From Halobacteriales archaeon QS_4_70_19 (GTDB lineage: Archaea; Halobacteriota; Halobacteria; Halobacteriales; Haloarculaceae), in contig PXRM01000008.1 of assembly GCA_003020985.1 (NCBI GenBank), positions 1-64,000 of the forward strand: 64,000 bases of DNA. Direction: 5' to 3'. Position 1 is the first letter of the stretch, and every line of letters starts with the position of its first letter. Below, piece by piece: positions 42,359-51,097 of the stretch. The notes under the pieces are model-generated. The model saw only the letters and a program-made list of their open reading frames with translations. It was not told where the DNA came from and did no database searches. A program made the translations under genes and the position numbers.

Positions 42359-43810
42359 TCACTCCAGTTCGTCCAGGATGGGTCGGTACTTGAGCTGGAC
42401 CTCGTCCCACTCGCGGTCGGGGTCGGAGTCGGCCACGAGCCCGACGCCCGCGAACATCGTCACCCGCCCGTCGTCCGGGCTGGCGACGGCCGAGCGGATG
42501 GCGACCGCGAACGAGCCGTAGCCCGCGGCGTCGAACCAGCCGACGGGGGCGGCGTACCAGCCCCGGTCGAACGGCTCCGTGTCGCGGATGGTCCGGAGCG
42601 CGCGGTCCGGGGGGAGCCCCCCCACGGCGGGCGTGGGGTGGAGCGCCTCCACCAGGTCGAGGACGTGGTGGTCCGCGGCGAGCCGGGCGGTGATCGGCGT
42701 CTCGATGTGCTGGACCGTCGCCAGCCGACGGATGCGGCGCTCGCCCGTCGAGACGGCGGCGGCGTACGGTGCCAGCTGGTCACGGATGGCGTCCGCCACG
42801 AGTTCGTGCTCGTGGACGTTCTTGTCGTCGTTCAGGAGTTCCCGGGCGAGCCACTCGTCCTCGGCGGGCGTCTCGCCGCGCCCCGTGGTGCCGGCGAGCG
42901 CGCCCGTCTCGACGGTGCGGCCGGTGAGGTCGACCAGCCGCTCCGGCGTCGCCCCGAAGAACCCCGGCCGGCCCCCCGTGTCCGCGTCGTCGACCCCGTC
43001 GGTGTCGCCCGCGCGGATCGGCTCCAGCAGGAACCGGTAGCAGTCGGGGTAGCGCCCGGCCAGCCGGGTCAGCGTGTCCGGCAGGGTCAGCGACCGTTCG
43101 AGGTCGGCCTCCAGTGCCTGCGCCAGCACGACCTTCCGGAGGTCGCCGGCCTCGATGCGGTCGAGAGCGGCGTTCACGGAGTCGTGCCAGGCGTCGCGGT
43201 CGGTGGTCCGCCGGCGGGCCGTCACGCCAGAGGGGTCGGCGACCGGGTCCGGGTCCGGGAGCGCCGCGAGTTCCTCGCGTGCCGCGTCGAGCCGTCGCTC
43301 GACCGCCTCGGGCGAGGCGTCCGGCCCGACGGCGGTGACGGTCAGCCACGCCTCCCCCCCGGCGTCCGGGTCGCCCGTCGTCGGGTCCGTGCCCGTGTAC
43401 GTGACCTGCACCCGGGGGAGGAGAAAGCCCGCCGACGGGTACTCGTTCCACGGCGGGTCGCAGTCCCCGTCCGTGTGCTCCTCGTGGAAGGCGAACCCCC
43501 CGAAAAGGCGGGGGCGCGCGGCCAGCGTCCCGGCGTGGACGTCGCCGCTGGCGAACAGCTCGTCGGCCGCCCCGCGGATCGCCTCGAAGCGGTCCGTCCC
43601 CGTGGCCGTGAGGGCCGCCGCGGCACCGCTCGCCACGACGGTCGCCTCCTCCGGTGCTGCCCACACCGTCCGCGGACTGTCGGCCGCCGCGACGACCGCC
43701 CGGAACGGCGGTGTCGGGATGCGGACGGACCGGCTGATCAGGGCCGCGTCCGTCTCGGCGTCCGCCGTCCGACCGCCGCGAACCGACGATTCGCCGCGCG
43801 GAGGTTCCAT
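42359..43810 (-). CDS. menF: Isochorismate synthase
   Basis: A 483-residue chorismate-utilising enzyme that makes isochorismate for menaquinone. The chorismate-binding domain (about 220-480) has LRKVVLAQALEADL, PERLVDLTGRTVETGALAGTTG, KNVHEHELVADAIRDQL, VQHIETPITARL and the final LHPTPAVGG block, all typical of MenF/EntC. The Lys/Glu base residues are within these blocks. The N-terminal half is the expected alpha/beta extension of MenF. It is upstream of menD on the minus strand. Its own upstream region (43811-44212) is taken up by an IS200/IS605-type remnant, so its promoter may lie within or next to that remnant. Confidence 0.94.
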   Translation of the reverse strand: MEPPRGESSVRGGRTADAETDAALISRSVRIPTPPFRAVVAAADSPRTVWAAPEEATVVASGAAAALTATGTDRFEAIRGAADELFASGDVHAGTLAARPRLFGGFAFHEEHTDGDCDPPWNEYPSAGFLLPRVQVTYTGTDPTTGDPDAGGEAWLTVTAVGPDASPEAVERRLDAAREELAALPDPDPVADPSGVTARRRTTDRDAWHDSVNAALDRIEAGDLRKVVLAQALEADLERSLTLPDTLTRLAGRYPDCYRFLLEPIRAGDTDGVDDADTGGRPGFFGATPERLVDLTGRTVETGALAGTTGRGETPAEDEWLARELLNDDKNVHEHELVADAIRDQLAPYAAAVSTGERRIRRLATVQHIETPITARLAADHHVLDLVEALHPTPAVGGLPPDRALRTIRDTEPFDRGWYAAPVGWFDAAGYGSFAVAIRSAVASPDDGRVTMFAGVGLVADSDPDREWDEVQLKYRPILDELE

Positions 43811-44120
43811 CGACCCATCGTTGGAGTTCCAGTGGTTTGACGCTAACCCTCCCGGACGACGCGTCGGTCGCCCGCACGACGGCTCCGATACCGAGCGGGA
43901 AACGACAGGACACTCGGGACGCCCTCGTGGCTCCGTGCCCGTTACAGAGTTTCGAGGCGAAAGCCCTCCCGTTCACGGGGTGATGAAGCCGACAGCCGGC
44001 GAAACGTTGATCGTATCGGCACACGTTGATTGTGGTGCCGAGTCCGAGGTACGGATACGCACCCTTTGCGGGGGTAGCTGAAGCCCGCTATCTCGGTCGG
44101 GGGCCGCACTGGCACGGCCC
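43811..44120. other. Interval between menF and the IS right end
   Basis: No intact gene. A plus-strand frame ending at 44081 (reading GETLIVSAHVDCGAESEVRI near its end) leads into the structured right end. It could be the worn C-terminal coding tail of a TnpB-type gene, but no RuvC or zinc-finger motif remains, so I do not call it. Confidence 0.4.
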
Positions 44121-44212
44121 ACAACCCCACCGCGGACGAGTGGGGAACCTCCCGAAGTCGGGGCACGGTCTGTGACCGTGGAACACCACGACTTCAATCG
44201 TGGGAGGATGTC
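44121..44212 (+). mobile_element. Orphan right end of an IS200/IS605-type element with omegaRNA-like fold
   Basis: Four successive inverted repeats on the plus strand: CCCCAC/GTGGGG (44125-44130 with 44140-44145), CCCG/CGGG around 44151-44162, CACGGTC/GACCGTG (44164-44170 with 44174-44180) and CCACGA/TCGTGG (44186-44191 with 44198-44203). The last is followed by GAGGATGTC (to 44212), which I recognise as the typical right-end sequence of haloarchaeal IS200/IS605 (IS1341-type) elements, where the 3' end of the tnpB transcript forms the omegaRNA/sotRNA. No tnpA or tnpB is left here, so this is an orphan remnant or a minimal derivative. Confidence 0.65.
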
Positions 44213-44517
44213 GGTGCACGGCGCTCCGGTCGAACCCCCCAGAGATGAATTTTTCCATATACCCCACACAATAGGATTATTCGAGAGTTTTTCGATCAGA
44301 TACCGTTTTTCGAGGCGGCTATCGCAACTACGTCGAGAACCAGATGTGGCTCCCACGGTACCGACCGCGGAGCACCTCGGGGCCGGCTCCACGCGGACGA
44401 CGTTCCGCGGCAGGGAGTGGTCCGCGTCGCGGAGGGACGGGAGCGAACACGTCCGCCCCGACGGCCGCGCACCGGCAGTGAGTCGGGTCTATATGCCGTT
44501 CGCCGGAGGCCCTGCCC
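44213..44517. other. Interval with AT-rich promoter-like sequence
   Basis: 44240-44330 is AT-rich with several T-runs; 44330-44485 is GC-rich and without a convincing gene. TCTATATGC at 44488-44496 lies about 22-30 nt before the next ATG and is a good TATA box for the membrane protein at 44518. Confidence 0.5.
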
Positions 44518-44931
44518 ATGACCCGGTGGAGTCAGCAGCTGTCGGTCGTCGCGGCCCTCGCCGGCCTCGACCCAGGCATGCTGGGGCTGGCGCTTGCCGC
44601 CGCGACCGCCTCGCCCAGGTTCCGCTACCTCTCGCTGATGGTGCTGCTGGACGTCCCCGTCTCGTTCGACTCCGGCCCGGCGTTCCTGCGTGGCACCTAC
44701 GCCAAGTTGCTCCTCCCCGGCGGCGTCGCGCCGCTCCTGACCGCCTACTCGATGCGCCGGACCACCAGTGTCTCCGTCGACCGGGGGCTGGCGGGGACGC
44801 TCGTCGCCTTCACCGGGATGGGCCTCGCGCTCGCCGCGGTGGTCGCGTTCTCCCACCGGCTCCGTACCTACTGGTTCGTCCTGCTCCTCGGCGGCGGCGC
44901 CACGGCCCTCCTCCCGACCCGGTCGAACTGA
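44518..44931 (+). CDS. Hydrophobic membrane protein of unknown function
   Basis: A 137-residue protein with three to four predicted membrane segments (about residues 8-28, 64-76, 88-108, 114-131). Loops are short and contain Arg residues (ASPRFRYLS, AYSMRRTTSVSVDRG, FSHRLRTYW), suggesting cytoplasmic sides. There is no known motif. Start ATG 44518 lies behind a TATATG box. It is convergent with the MaoC gene. Codon use looks native and frame-consistent, so it is likely real, but function is unknown. Confidence 0.65.
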   Translation: MTRWSQQLSVVAALAGLDPGMLGLALAAATASPRFRYLSLMVLLDVPVSFDSGPAFLRGTYAKLLLPGGVAPLLTAYSMRRTTSVSVDRGLAGTLVAFTGMGLALAAVVAFSHRLRTYWFVLLLGGGATALLPTRSN

Positions 44932-44973
44932 CCCGCCCCGCGGAGAACAGTGACGGGAGCGGCGGGCCGGGGA

Positions 44974-45438
44974 CTACCTCACCAGCGACAGCATTGAGCA
45001 GGAGATGGCCGTCGAGCCGTCCTGCCTGACGACCGCCACGTCGTACTTGATGGTGCCCGTCGCGGCGGGGTTGTCCGACTCGCGCTTCTCGACCACCTCG
45101 GCCTCGACGTGGATGGTGTCGCCGGCGAAGACGGGCCCGCGGAAGCGCAGGTCGTCGACGCCGTAGAACGCGACGACGGCGTCGCGCTCATCCGGGGTGC
45201 GGTTCTGCCACAGGAGGCCCGTCGCCGCGGAGAAGACGAGCATCCCGTGGGCGATGCGCTCCCCGAACATCGAGTCCGCCATCGCCTCCTCGTCCATGTG
45301 GAGATGGTTGAAGTCCCCACTGACGCCGGCGAAGTTGGCGATGTCGGCCTCCGTGATGGTCCGACCGCCGGTGGTGTCGGTGTCGCCCTCCTCGGTGTTG
45401 TGGTAGATGCTGTACCCGTCGTCGTCGGTGTCTGTCAT
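44974..45438 (-). CDS. MaoC family (R)-specific enoyl-CoA hydratase
   Basis: A 154-residue hotdog-fold dehydratase. The hydratase motif is seen as DIANFAGVSGDFNHLHMDEEAM (residues about 32-53) with catalytic Asp and His, followed by RIAHGMLVFSAATGLL. It hydrates trans-2-enoyl-CoA, giving the (R)-3-hydroxyacyl-CoA. The first 25 residues are acidic and Thr-rich. It is the last gene of a minus-strand operon: the thioesterase gene ends 5 nt before its start. In haloarchaea such enzymes can feed beta-oxidation or polyhydroxyalkanoate synthesis; no PHA synthase gene is in this window. Confidence 0.9.
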   Translation of the reverse strand: MTDTDDDGYSIYHNTEEGDTDTTGGRTITEADIANFAGVSGDFNHLHMDEEAMADSMFGERIAHGMLVFSAATGLLWQNRTPDERDAVVAFYGVDDLRFRGPVFAGDTIHVEAEVVEKRESDNPAATGTIKYDVAVVRQDGSTAISCSMLSLVR

Positions 45439-45443
45439 CGGTA

Positions 45444-46109
45444 TCAGTCCTCGTCTGCCGCCGCGTCCGTGTCGGCGCCGTCAGCGCCACCGTCGGTGCC
45501 GTCGGCACCGCCGTCCTTGAACAGCCGATACGTCGTGCCGCCGGTCGCGACGACCTTCCGCTCGCCACCGTCGGACTCGCTCCGCTCGTCCGACGAGGAT
45601 CGGCTCGCGTCGCTTGCCTCACCCTCGTGGGCGGTGGTGACCTCGCACTCCGTGACGCCCATGCTCGACCCGGCGCGCACGACCTCGGCACTGACGCGGA
45701 GGTCGCCGCGTGCGGGTCGGACGTAGCGCACGTTGAGGTCGGTCGTCGTCAGCGCGGCCCGTGCCGGGTCCTCGAACGTCGACCGGAGGGCGAAGCCGCT
45801 GGCCGTGTCGATGACCGTCGCGGTGATGCCGCCGTGGACGGTCCCCGACGAGACGTTCGCGAACTTCTCGTCGAACGGCAGGTCGAACACCGCCCGCCCG
45901 GGCTCGACCGTGACGATGTCGAGATCGAGCCAGTGGAACAGGCCGTGCTCCTGGAGTTCCCGCTCCAGTTCCTCGGAGGCGGGCAGGTCGGCCGCGTCCG
46001 CGTGCCCGCTCGCCCCGCCATCGGTCGCGCTGCCGACGAGGTCCGACGAGCGGGTCGCCTCCGCGGCGTCCGGACGGTCGCCCGCGCCGCCGCCCTCCGT
46101 GTCGGTCAC
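45444..46109 (-). CDS. PaaI-type hotdog-fold thioesterase
   Basis: A 221-residue protein whose core (about 60-160) is a hotdog thioesterase of the PaaI/4HBT class: LDIVTVEPGRAVFDLPF, FANVSSGTVHGGITATVIDTASGFAL (HGG motif with the His-Gly-Gly and the catalytic Asp), and LNVRYVRPARGDLRVSAEVV. Both N- and C-termini are long acidic low-complexity tails. It probably releases CoA from acyl or aryl-CoA intermediates. The start is GTG 46109, overlapping the upstream gene's TAG stop by 1 nt (TAGTG), so the operon is tightly coupled. Upstream ATG-less extension in frame has no homology. Confidence 0.85.
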   Translation of the reverse strand: MTDTEGGGAGDRPDAAEATRSSDLVGSATDGGASGHADAADLPASEELERELQEHGLFHWLDLDIVTVEPGRAVFDLPFDEKFANVSSGTVHGGITATVIDTASGFALRSTFEDPARAALTTTDLNVRYVRPARGDLRVSAEVVRAGSSMGVTECEVTTAHEGEASDASRSSSDERSESDGGERKVVATGGTTYRLFKDGGADGTDGGADGADTDAAADED

Positions 46110-48070
46110 TATTTCCCCTCGAACTCCGGCTCGCGGTCGCCCATGAACGCCATCGCGCCCTCCTCCATGTCGTCGGTCGTGAGGAGGAGGCCGAACGCCT
46201 GGGACTCCATCTCGAGACCGGTCTCCATGTTCTCGTCGGCGCCCTTGTTCATCACCTGCTTGGCCTTCCGGAGCGCGATGGGCGGCCCGTTGACGAGGTC
46301 GTCGACGAACTCCTGGCACTTCTCATCGAAGTCCTCGCTGTCGACGGCACAGTTGATGAGGCCCCACTTGTGGGCGCGCTCGGCGGAGATACGCTCGCCG
46401 CGGAAGACGAGCTCCTTCGCGCGGGCCTCCGGCAGCATCCGGATGGCACGCTGGGTGCCGCCACCGCCGGGGAGGAGCCCGAGGTTGATCTCCGGGAAGC
46501 CGAACTCCGAGTCCTCCGTCGCGACACGGAGGTCACACGCCAGCGCCAGCTCGTGACCGCCGCCCAGACAGAAGCCGTCGATCTTCGCCAGCGTCGGCCG
46601 CGGGAAGTCGTTGACTGTCCCGAAGAACTCCGTCACCTCGACCTCGTGCGGGGCGATGCCGGAGAAACCGGTGATGTCCGCACCCGCGGAGAACGCGCGG
46701 TCGCCCGCTCCCTCGAACGTCACCGCACGGACCTCGTTGACGTCCACGTTGTTCAGCAGGTGGACCGTCTCCTGCATCAGGTCGTCGTTGAGGGCGTTCA
46801 TCCGGGACGGCCGGTCGAGCTCGATCTCCAGCAGCCCGTCGTCGTGAAGAGAGTGGTTGATGGTGGTGTAGTCGCGGGTTCCGTCCTCGCCGCCGTAGTC
46901 GAAGAAGCCGCTGCCGGCCTCCTCGCCGGTCTCGTCGGCCTCGACCTTCTCGACGAGCCACGGGTCCGGCTCGTAGCGCTCGGCCCCGTACTCCTCGTGG
47001 AGGTCCTGCAGCTTCTCGAGGATGGCGTCGAGGCCGATCTTGTCGGCGCGGCGGCACGGCCCCTCGGGGAAGCCCGTGCCCAGCCGCATCCCGGTGTCGA
47101 TGGCCTCCGGCGTGGCCACGTCCTCGCGGACGAGGTACGCCGCGCGGTTGACGATGCGGGCCTCGATGCGGAGCGTGTCGACGCCCTCGCCGTCACCCGG
47201 CTCATAGGTAGTACCCTCGCCGTCCTCGTAGTCGTAGTAGCCCTCGCCCGTCTTCTGCCCGAGGTCGCCGGCCTCGACCTTCTCCTCCACGATGGGGGCG
47301 ACCTCGCGGCCGGCCTCCTCGGCCACGTCGTAGCCGATGTCGATGCCGGTCATGTCCGACAGCTCGAAGGGGCCCATCGGGTAGCCCCGCTGGTGGACCA
47401 TCGCGGCGTCGATGGCCTCGACGCCGGCGACGCCCTCGCTGGCCATCCAGGCAGCCTCGTCGCCGAACGGCCCGAGGACGGTGTTGACGACGAACCCGCG
47501 GACGTCCTTCTTCACGTAGATGGGCGTCTTGTCGATGTCCTCGACGAACTCGTAGGCGAGTTCGGCGGTCCCGTCGGTGGTCTCCTCGCCGTAGATGACC
47601 TCGACGAGGTCCATCTTCACGGGCGGGTTGAAGAAGTGGGTCCCGACGACCTGCTCCGGCCGGTCGGTCGCCTCGGCGATCTGCGTGATCGGCAGCGACG
47701 ACGTGTTCGAGGCGAAGACGGTGTGGTCGGGGGCGAACTCCTCGAGGTCGCCGTAGATGTCCCGCTTCAGGTCGAGCTTCTCGGGGGCGGCCTCGATGAC
47801 GAGGTCGGCGTCCGCCACCGACTCCTCCAGGTCGACGGCGGTCGAGACGCGGTCGAGTACCTCGTCGGGGTCCTGGTCGACGAGCCCTTTCTCGCTGAGC
47901 TTCTCCAGCGACCATTCGATGTCCTCGTACCCGTCCTCGACGATCTCCTCCTCGATGTCCCGCATCGTCACGTCGTAGCCGCCGAGCGCGACCACCTCGG
48001 TGATGCCGTGACCCATGCTCCCCGCGCCGAGCACGGTCACACGGTCGATGTCCTCGAGTTCAAGCGTCAT
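46109..48070 (-). CDS. 3-hydroxyacyl-CoA dehydrogenase / enoyl-CoA hydratase fusion
   Basis: A 653-residue bifunctional beta-oxidation enzyme. Domain order is dehydrogenase first: Rossmann NAD domain (VTVLGAGSMGHGITEVVALGGY, about 10-31), catalytic VVGTHFFNPPVKMDLVEVI (about 142), two C-terminal dehydrogenase domains (about 190-385), then a crotonase domain (about 395-653) with GDRAFSAGADITGF and IDGFCLGGGHELALACDLRV forming the oxyanion hole and EINLGLLPGGGGTQR. This order is the reverse of bacterial FadB (hydratase first) and is the form known from archaea. First gene of the operon with a thioesterase and MaoC. Starts with an ATG at the edge of an AT-rich promoter region. Confidence 0.93.
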   Translation of the reverse strand: MTLELEDIDRVTVLGAGSMGHGITEVVALGGYDVTMRDIEEEIVEDGYEDIEWSLEKLSEKGLVDQDPDEVLDRVSTAVDLEESVADADLVIEAAPEKLDLKRDIYGDLEEFAPDHTVFASNTSSLPITQIAEATDRPEQVVGTHFFNPPVKMDLVEVIYGEETTDGTAELAYEFVEDIDKTPIYVKKDVRGFVVNTVLGPFGDEAAWMASEGVAGVEAIDAAMVHQRGYPMGPFELSDMTGIDIGYDVAEEAGREVAPIVEEKVEAGDLGQKTGEGYYDYEDGEGTTYEPGDGEGVDTLRIEARIVNRAAYLVREDVATPEAIDTGMRLGTGFPEGPCRRADKIGLDAILEKLQDLHEEYGAERYEPDPWLVEKVEADETGEEAGSGFFDYGGEDGTRDYTTINHSLHDDGLLEIELDRPSRMNALNDDLMQETVHLLNNVDVNEVRAVTFEGAGDRAFSAGADITGFSGIAPHEVEVTEFFGTVNDFPRPTLAKIDGFCLGGGHELALACDLRVATEDSEFGFPEINLGLLPGGGGTQRAIRMLPEARAKELVFRGERISAERAHKWGLINCAVDSEDFDEKCQEFVDDLVNGPPIALRKAKQVMNKGADENMETGLEMESQAFGLLLTTDDMEEGAMAFMGDREPEFEGK

Positions 48071-48357
48071 GCGGGCACGAATGGCACACGAACCGGCTTA
48101 ATACCATCGGCATGGATTACAGGTGTTAGGCCATCCCCCACGTCGGCTGACCAGCGTAAACTCCAGGTCCGCGGTCCGCTGTTCCCGCCAGCCGACCGAC
48201 GGCCCGGCGGTCCGTGTCCCGGAAGGACATCCGGCCGGGCGAGGAACAGCACAGCTGCATGCCTGGCGGGCACCTGAACGCCCGTCTCCAGGGCCCGAGA
48301 CCGTGGGCGTCCGCGGTGCCCGGAAGGTCTTTCACCGGACCGCCCGCACGGCCGGGC

Positions 48358-50517
48358 ATGACGACCCGCGCGGTCGACGAGATACGTGAGTGGGACACTC
48401 GCCCGTACGCCGGCGGGTTCGACGGGTTGCACGACCTCGCCGACCGGGAGTTCACGGGCGCCGTCGAGAGCGACGACGCCGTCCTGTACATGCTCCGGGG
48501 ACGCGTGGTCGGCGTCTTCGACTACGAGGGAGGCGGTGGCGGGGTGGCCACCGACGCCGACGACGGGACGCTACGGCCAGCCGACATCGACAGCTTCGAG
48601 AACGCCACTGGAACCGCGTACGAGGCCCCGCACCCGGCGCTCCCGCTGCTGTTCGCGATGCGGGCGACCGGCGGCGAGGAGCGCGGCCGCTACTACACGG
48701 AGGACACGCCACTGGAGGAGGTCCACGAACGGCTCTCCGGGGGGTTCACCGGCTACGTCGAGCTCAGCGAGAACGTCCTCTCGGGGGACTACTTCTCCGT
48801 CTACCACGGCGGGCGAGCGAAACACGCCGCCTTCGTCGGGCAGTCCGAGCGCCTCGTCGAGGACGACGAGGCGTTCGAGCGCGCCTGCGACGAGGTCGGC
48901 ATCTACACCGTCACGGCCGTCGAGCTCGAGGTGGTCGACATCCCCGGCGAGCGACAGTCGAGCAGCGGCACCACGGGCGCTGCGGGTACCGCCGGCGCTG
49001 CCGGAGCGGGCGCCGCTGGCTCCGCGGGCGCCGCCGAATCGACCAATGATCCCCTCGATACCCCGACCGGCGCAGCCGGGGCGACCGAGGAGCGTGACGC
49101 CGGGGTCGGCGGCGACGGCGTGCCGGAGCCGGACGCGACACCGGACGCCACGGACGACGAAACGGCCGATGAGTCGGTAGCATCGGGCAGCACCGCCGAC
49201 CACGGGGACACCCGGCTGGACGCCGACATCCCGGACCCCGACCCCGATGCCGCACCGACCACCGGGCCGTCGGACTCCGGAACCATGGCCGGGGCGGACC
49301 GGACGGACGAGGAGTCGCCGACAGCGGACGCGCCGACACCACGTGATGCCGGTACGGACACGTCGGTCAGCGAGGCCGTCACGTCCGTCGAAGGGGCCGG
49401 CGACGCCGGGGGCGCGGGGGACGCGGCGACGGTGGACGAGCCGCGGGACGCGGACGGGACCACACCGAACGAGACGGCGGACGGGACGGATATCGAGTCG
49501 GCCGTGGAGGCCGCGGAGGCTGCGCCGGCCGGTGTCGAGGAGGCGGGGCCGGAGGACGAGAACGCTGCCACCGACTCGTCGGATGCCGCTGGCGTGTCGG
49601 ACACTGCCCTCGATCAGTCGGCTGGAGCGACAGCGGAGGATACGGAGGCGCTCCGGAGCGCGCTCGCGGCGCGCGAGACCGAGGTGGAGCGCCTGGAGTC
49701 AGAGGTCGACCGCCTCGAGACCGCCCTGCAGGAGGTCCGTGACGAACGGGACGATCTGGCCGCCCGCGTCGAGAGCCTGGAGGGCCGGCTCCGTGACCTG
49801 GGGGCGGGGGACAGCGCCCCCGAGACCGCGATGACGCCGGAGGAGGCGCTCGACGGCACGAGCATCTTCATCCGCTACCGCTCGAAGAGCGAGCCCACGC
49901 TCGACGACCTCCACGCCGGCGTCAGCCGCGAGGGGGTCGTGGGGAACCTCCGGCTCGAACACCACACGGAGTTCGACGAGGCGGCCGTCGCGGTCGACGG
50001 TCGTCGCTTCGAGGCCTTCCTCGAGGACAGCCAGGAGTACCAGTTCGTCCGGTGGCTGGTGACCGACCTCCCGCTGGAGATCCGGGAGACGGGGAGCCAG
50101 AAGTCGCTGGGCGACCTGTACGCCGCCATCCCACGGATCGACCGGATGGAGTTCGACGCGACGCTCGCCGACGACCGAACGTTCGACCTCGTCGCGCGCA
50201 ACCGGATGGGCGAGCCGCTGCTCGTCGCGACGCTGGACACCTCGCGCGAGCCGATGCGCGAGGCGGCGATGGCGGACCTGGTGAAGGGTGCCTCCGCGGT
50301 GTCGGAGGCGTCGGAGACGCTGGCCGGTGCGATGGCCGTCACGGAGGCGTTCTTCGAACCGGAGGCGCTGGCGACCGCCGAGGACGCGACCGGCGGGAGC
50401 CTCCTCAGCCGGGACAGGCGCGAGAGCTACGTGAAGCTGTCGCGGTCGCGAGGGTTCCACCTCTGCCTGGTGGAAGATCGGGAGGAGTCGTTCTACCTCT
50501 CGATACCGGAGCTGTAG
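48358..50517 (+). CDS. Large haloarchaeal protein with central disordered region (DUF7527-like)
   Basis: A 719-residue protein. The N-terminal 200 residues form a conserved domain (EIREWDTRPYAGGFDGLHDL, then SDDAVLYMLRGRVVGVFDYEG, GYVELSENVLSGDYFSVYHGG). Residues about 205-480 are a long Gly/Ala/Asp/Thr-rich disordered region. About 470-530 is a coiled coil (LRSALAARETEVERLESEVDRLETALQEVRDERDDL, split across heptads). The last 180 residues are a second folded domain (GTSIFIRYRSKSEP to EESFYLSIPEL). I recall this architecture as DUF7527, sometimes labelled a regulator, but activity is unknown. GTCTTTCACC about 25 nt upstream of ATG is the likely box. Confidence 0.75.
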   Translation: MTTRAVDEIREWDTRPYAGGFDGLHDLADREFTGAVESDDAVLYMLRGRVVGVFDYEGGGGGVATDADDGTLRPADIDSFENATGTAYEAPHPALPLLFAMRATGGEERGRYYTEDTPLEEVHERLSGGFTGYVELSENVLSGDYFSVYHGGRAKHAAFVGQSERLVEDDEAFERACDEVGIYTVTAVELEVVDIPGERQSSSGTTGAAGTAGAAGAGAAGSAGAAESTNDPLDTPTGAAGATEERDAGVGGDGVPEPDATPDATDDETADESVASGSTADHGDTRLDADIPDPDPDAAPTTGPSDSGTMAGADRTDEESPTADAPTPRDAGTDTSVSEAVTSVEGAGDAGGAGDAATVDEPRDADGTTPNETADGTDIESAVEAAEAAPAGVEEAGPEDENAATDSSDAAGVSDTALDQSAGATAEDTEALRSALAARETEVERLESEVDRLETALQEVRDERDDLAARVESLEGRLRDLGAGDSAPETAMTPEEALDGTSIFIRYRSKSEPTLDDLHAGVSREGVVGNLRLEHHTEFDEAAVAVDGRRFEAFLEDSQEYQFVRWLVTDLPLEIRETGSQKSLGDLYAAIPRIDRMEFDATLADDRTFDLVARNRMGEPLLVATLDTSREPMREAAMADLVKGASAVSEASETLAGAMAVTEAFFEPEALATAEDATGGSLLSRDRRESYVKLSRSRGFHLCLVEDREESFYLSIPEL

Positions 50518-50530
50518 CGAGAACCGGGGT

Positions 50531-50836
50531 TCAGCCCTCGATCTCCGGGATGTCCTCGATCTTCATCCCATCGAGTTTCTCGACGATCTCGTCGATCTTC
50601 ACGTCCAGATCGTCGACGAAGTCGGCGGTGTCTTCGGTCGTGATGGCGCCCTGGCTGGAGGGCTCGATGAGGTTCTCCTCCTCGAGCACGCGGAGCGAGT
50701 AGCGGACCTTGTGGTGGGGGTAGCCGGTCTCGTTCGACATCTTCACGATGCCGATGGGTTCGTTCTCGATCACCATCCGCAAGACCTGCAGATGACGTTC
50801 GAGCATGTCGACTTCCTTCTCGAGCCGATCTATCAT
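50531..50836 (-). CDS. Small winged-helix regulator
   Basis: A 101-residue protein with an N-terminal coiled-coil helix (IDRLEKEVDMLERHLQVLRMVIE) for dimerisation and a winged helix (EPIGIVKMSNETGYPHHKVRYSLRVLEEENLI, about 28-60). Strongly conserved in haloarchaea. The C-terminus is acidic (FVDDLDVKIDEIVEKLDGMKI). ATG 50836 is supported by a TTTTAAAC box about 28-35 nt upstream on the minus strand. The upstream start in frame adds residues encoded by the promoter. It is convergent with the large DUF7527-like gene and divergent from purA, whose expression it might influence, although nothing shows that directly. Confidence 0.82.
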   Translation of the reverse strand: MIDRLEKEVDMLERHLQVLRMVIENEPIGIVKMSNETGYPHHKVRYSLRVLEEENLIEPSSQGAITTEDTADFVDDLDVKIDEIVEKLDGMKIEDIPEIEG

Positions 50837-51097
50837 GGCACTTGTTAACTCGTAAGACGACGGTTTAAAAGTTGCCCTCACGCCGGACGTTCGAACGCGG
50901 CGTTCGGCGCTCGTCAGTCTCGATAACGCGTATCACTCGTTCGTTGTTAACCCTTGCGACCCTGGTCGAGAGCATGTCTACGGCGGGCAGGAGCCGGAGA
51001 CGCGCTCGGTCGTCCGGACAGGAGAGGAGATGGGAGTGGGACACGGCGGTCGTGGAACCGCAACCGGTTTGTTCGGCCACGCCGCACGCTGGGCCGA

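Noticed and set aside
43973-44392. 139-residue minus-strand frame over the IS right end
   Set aside because: It reads through the hairpins and AT-rich region without homology; the structured plus-strand RNA explains the sequence better.
46370-48277. 635-residue plus-strand frame opposite the dehydrogenase/hydratase fusion
   Set aside because: Shadow frame; the minus strand carries complete NAD-binding and crotonase motifs.
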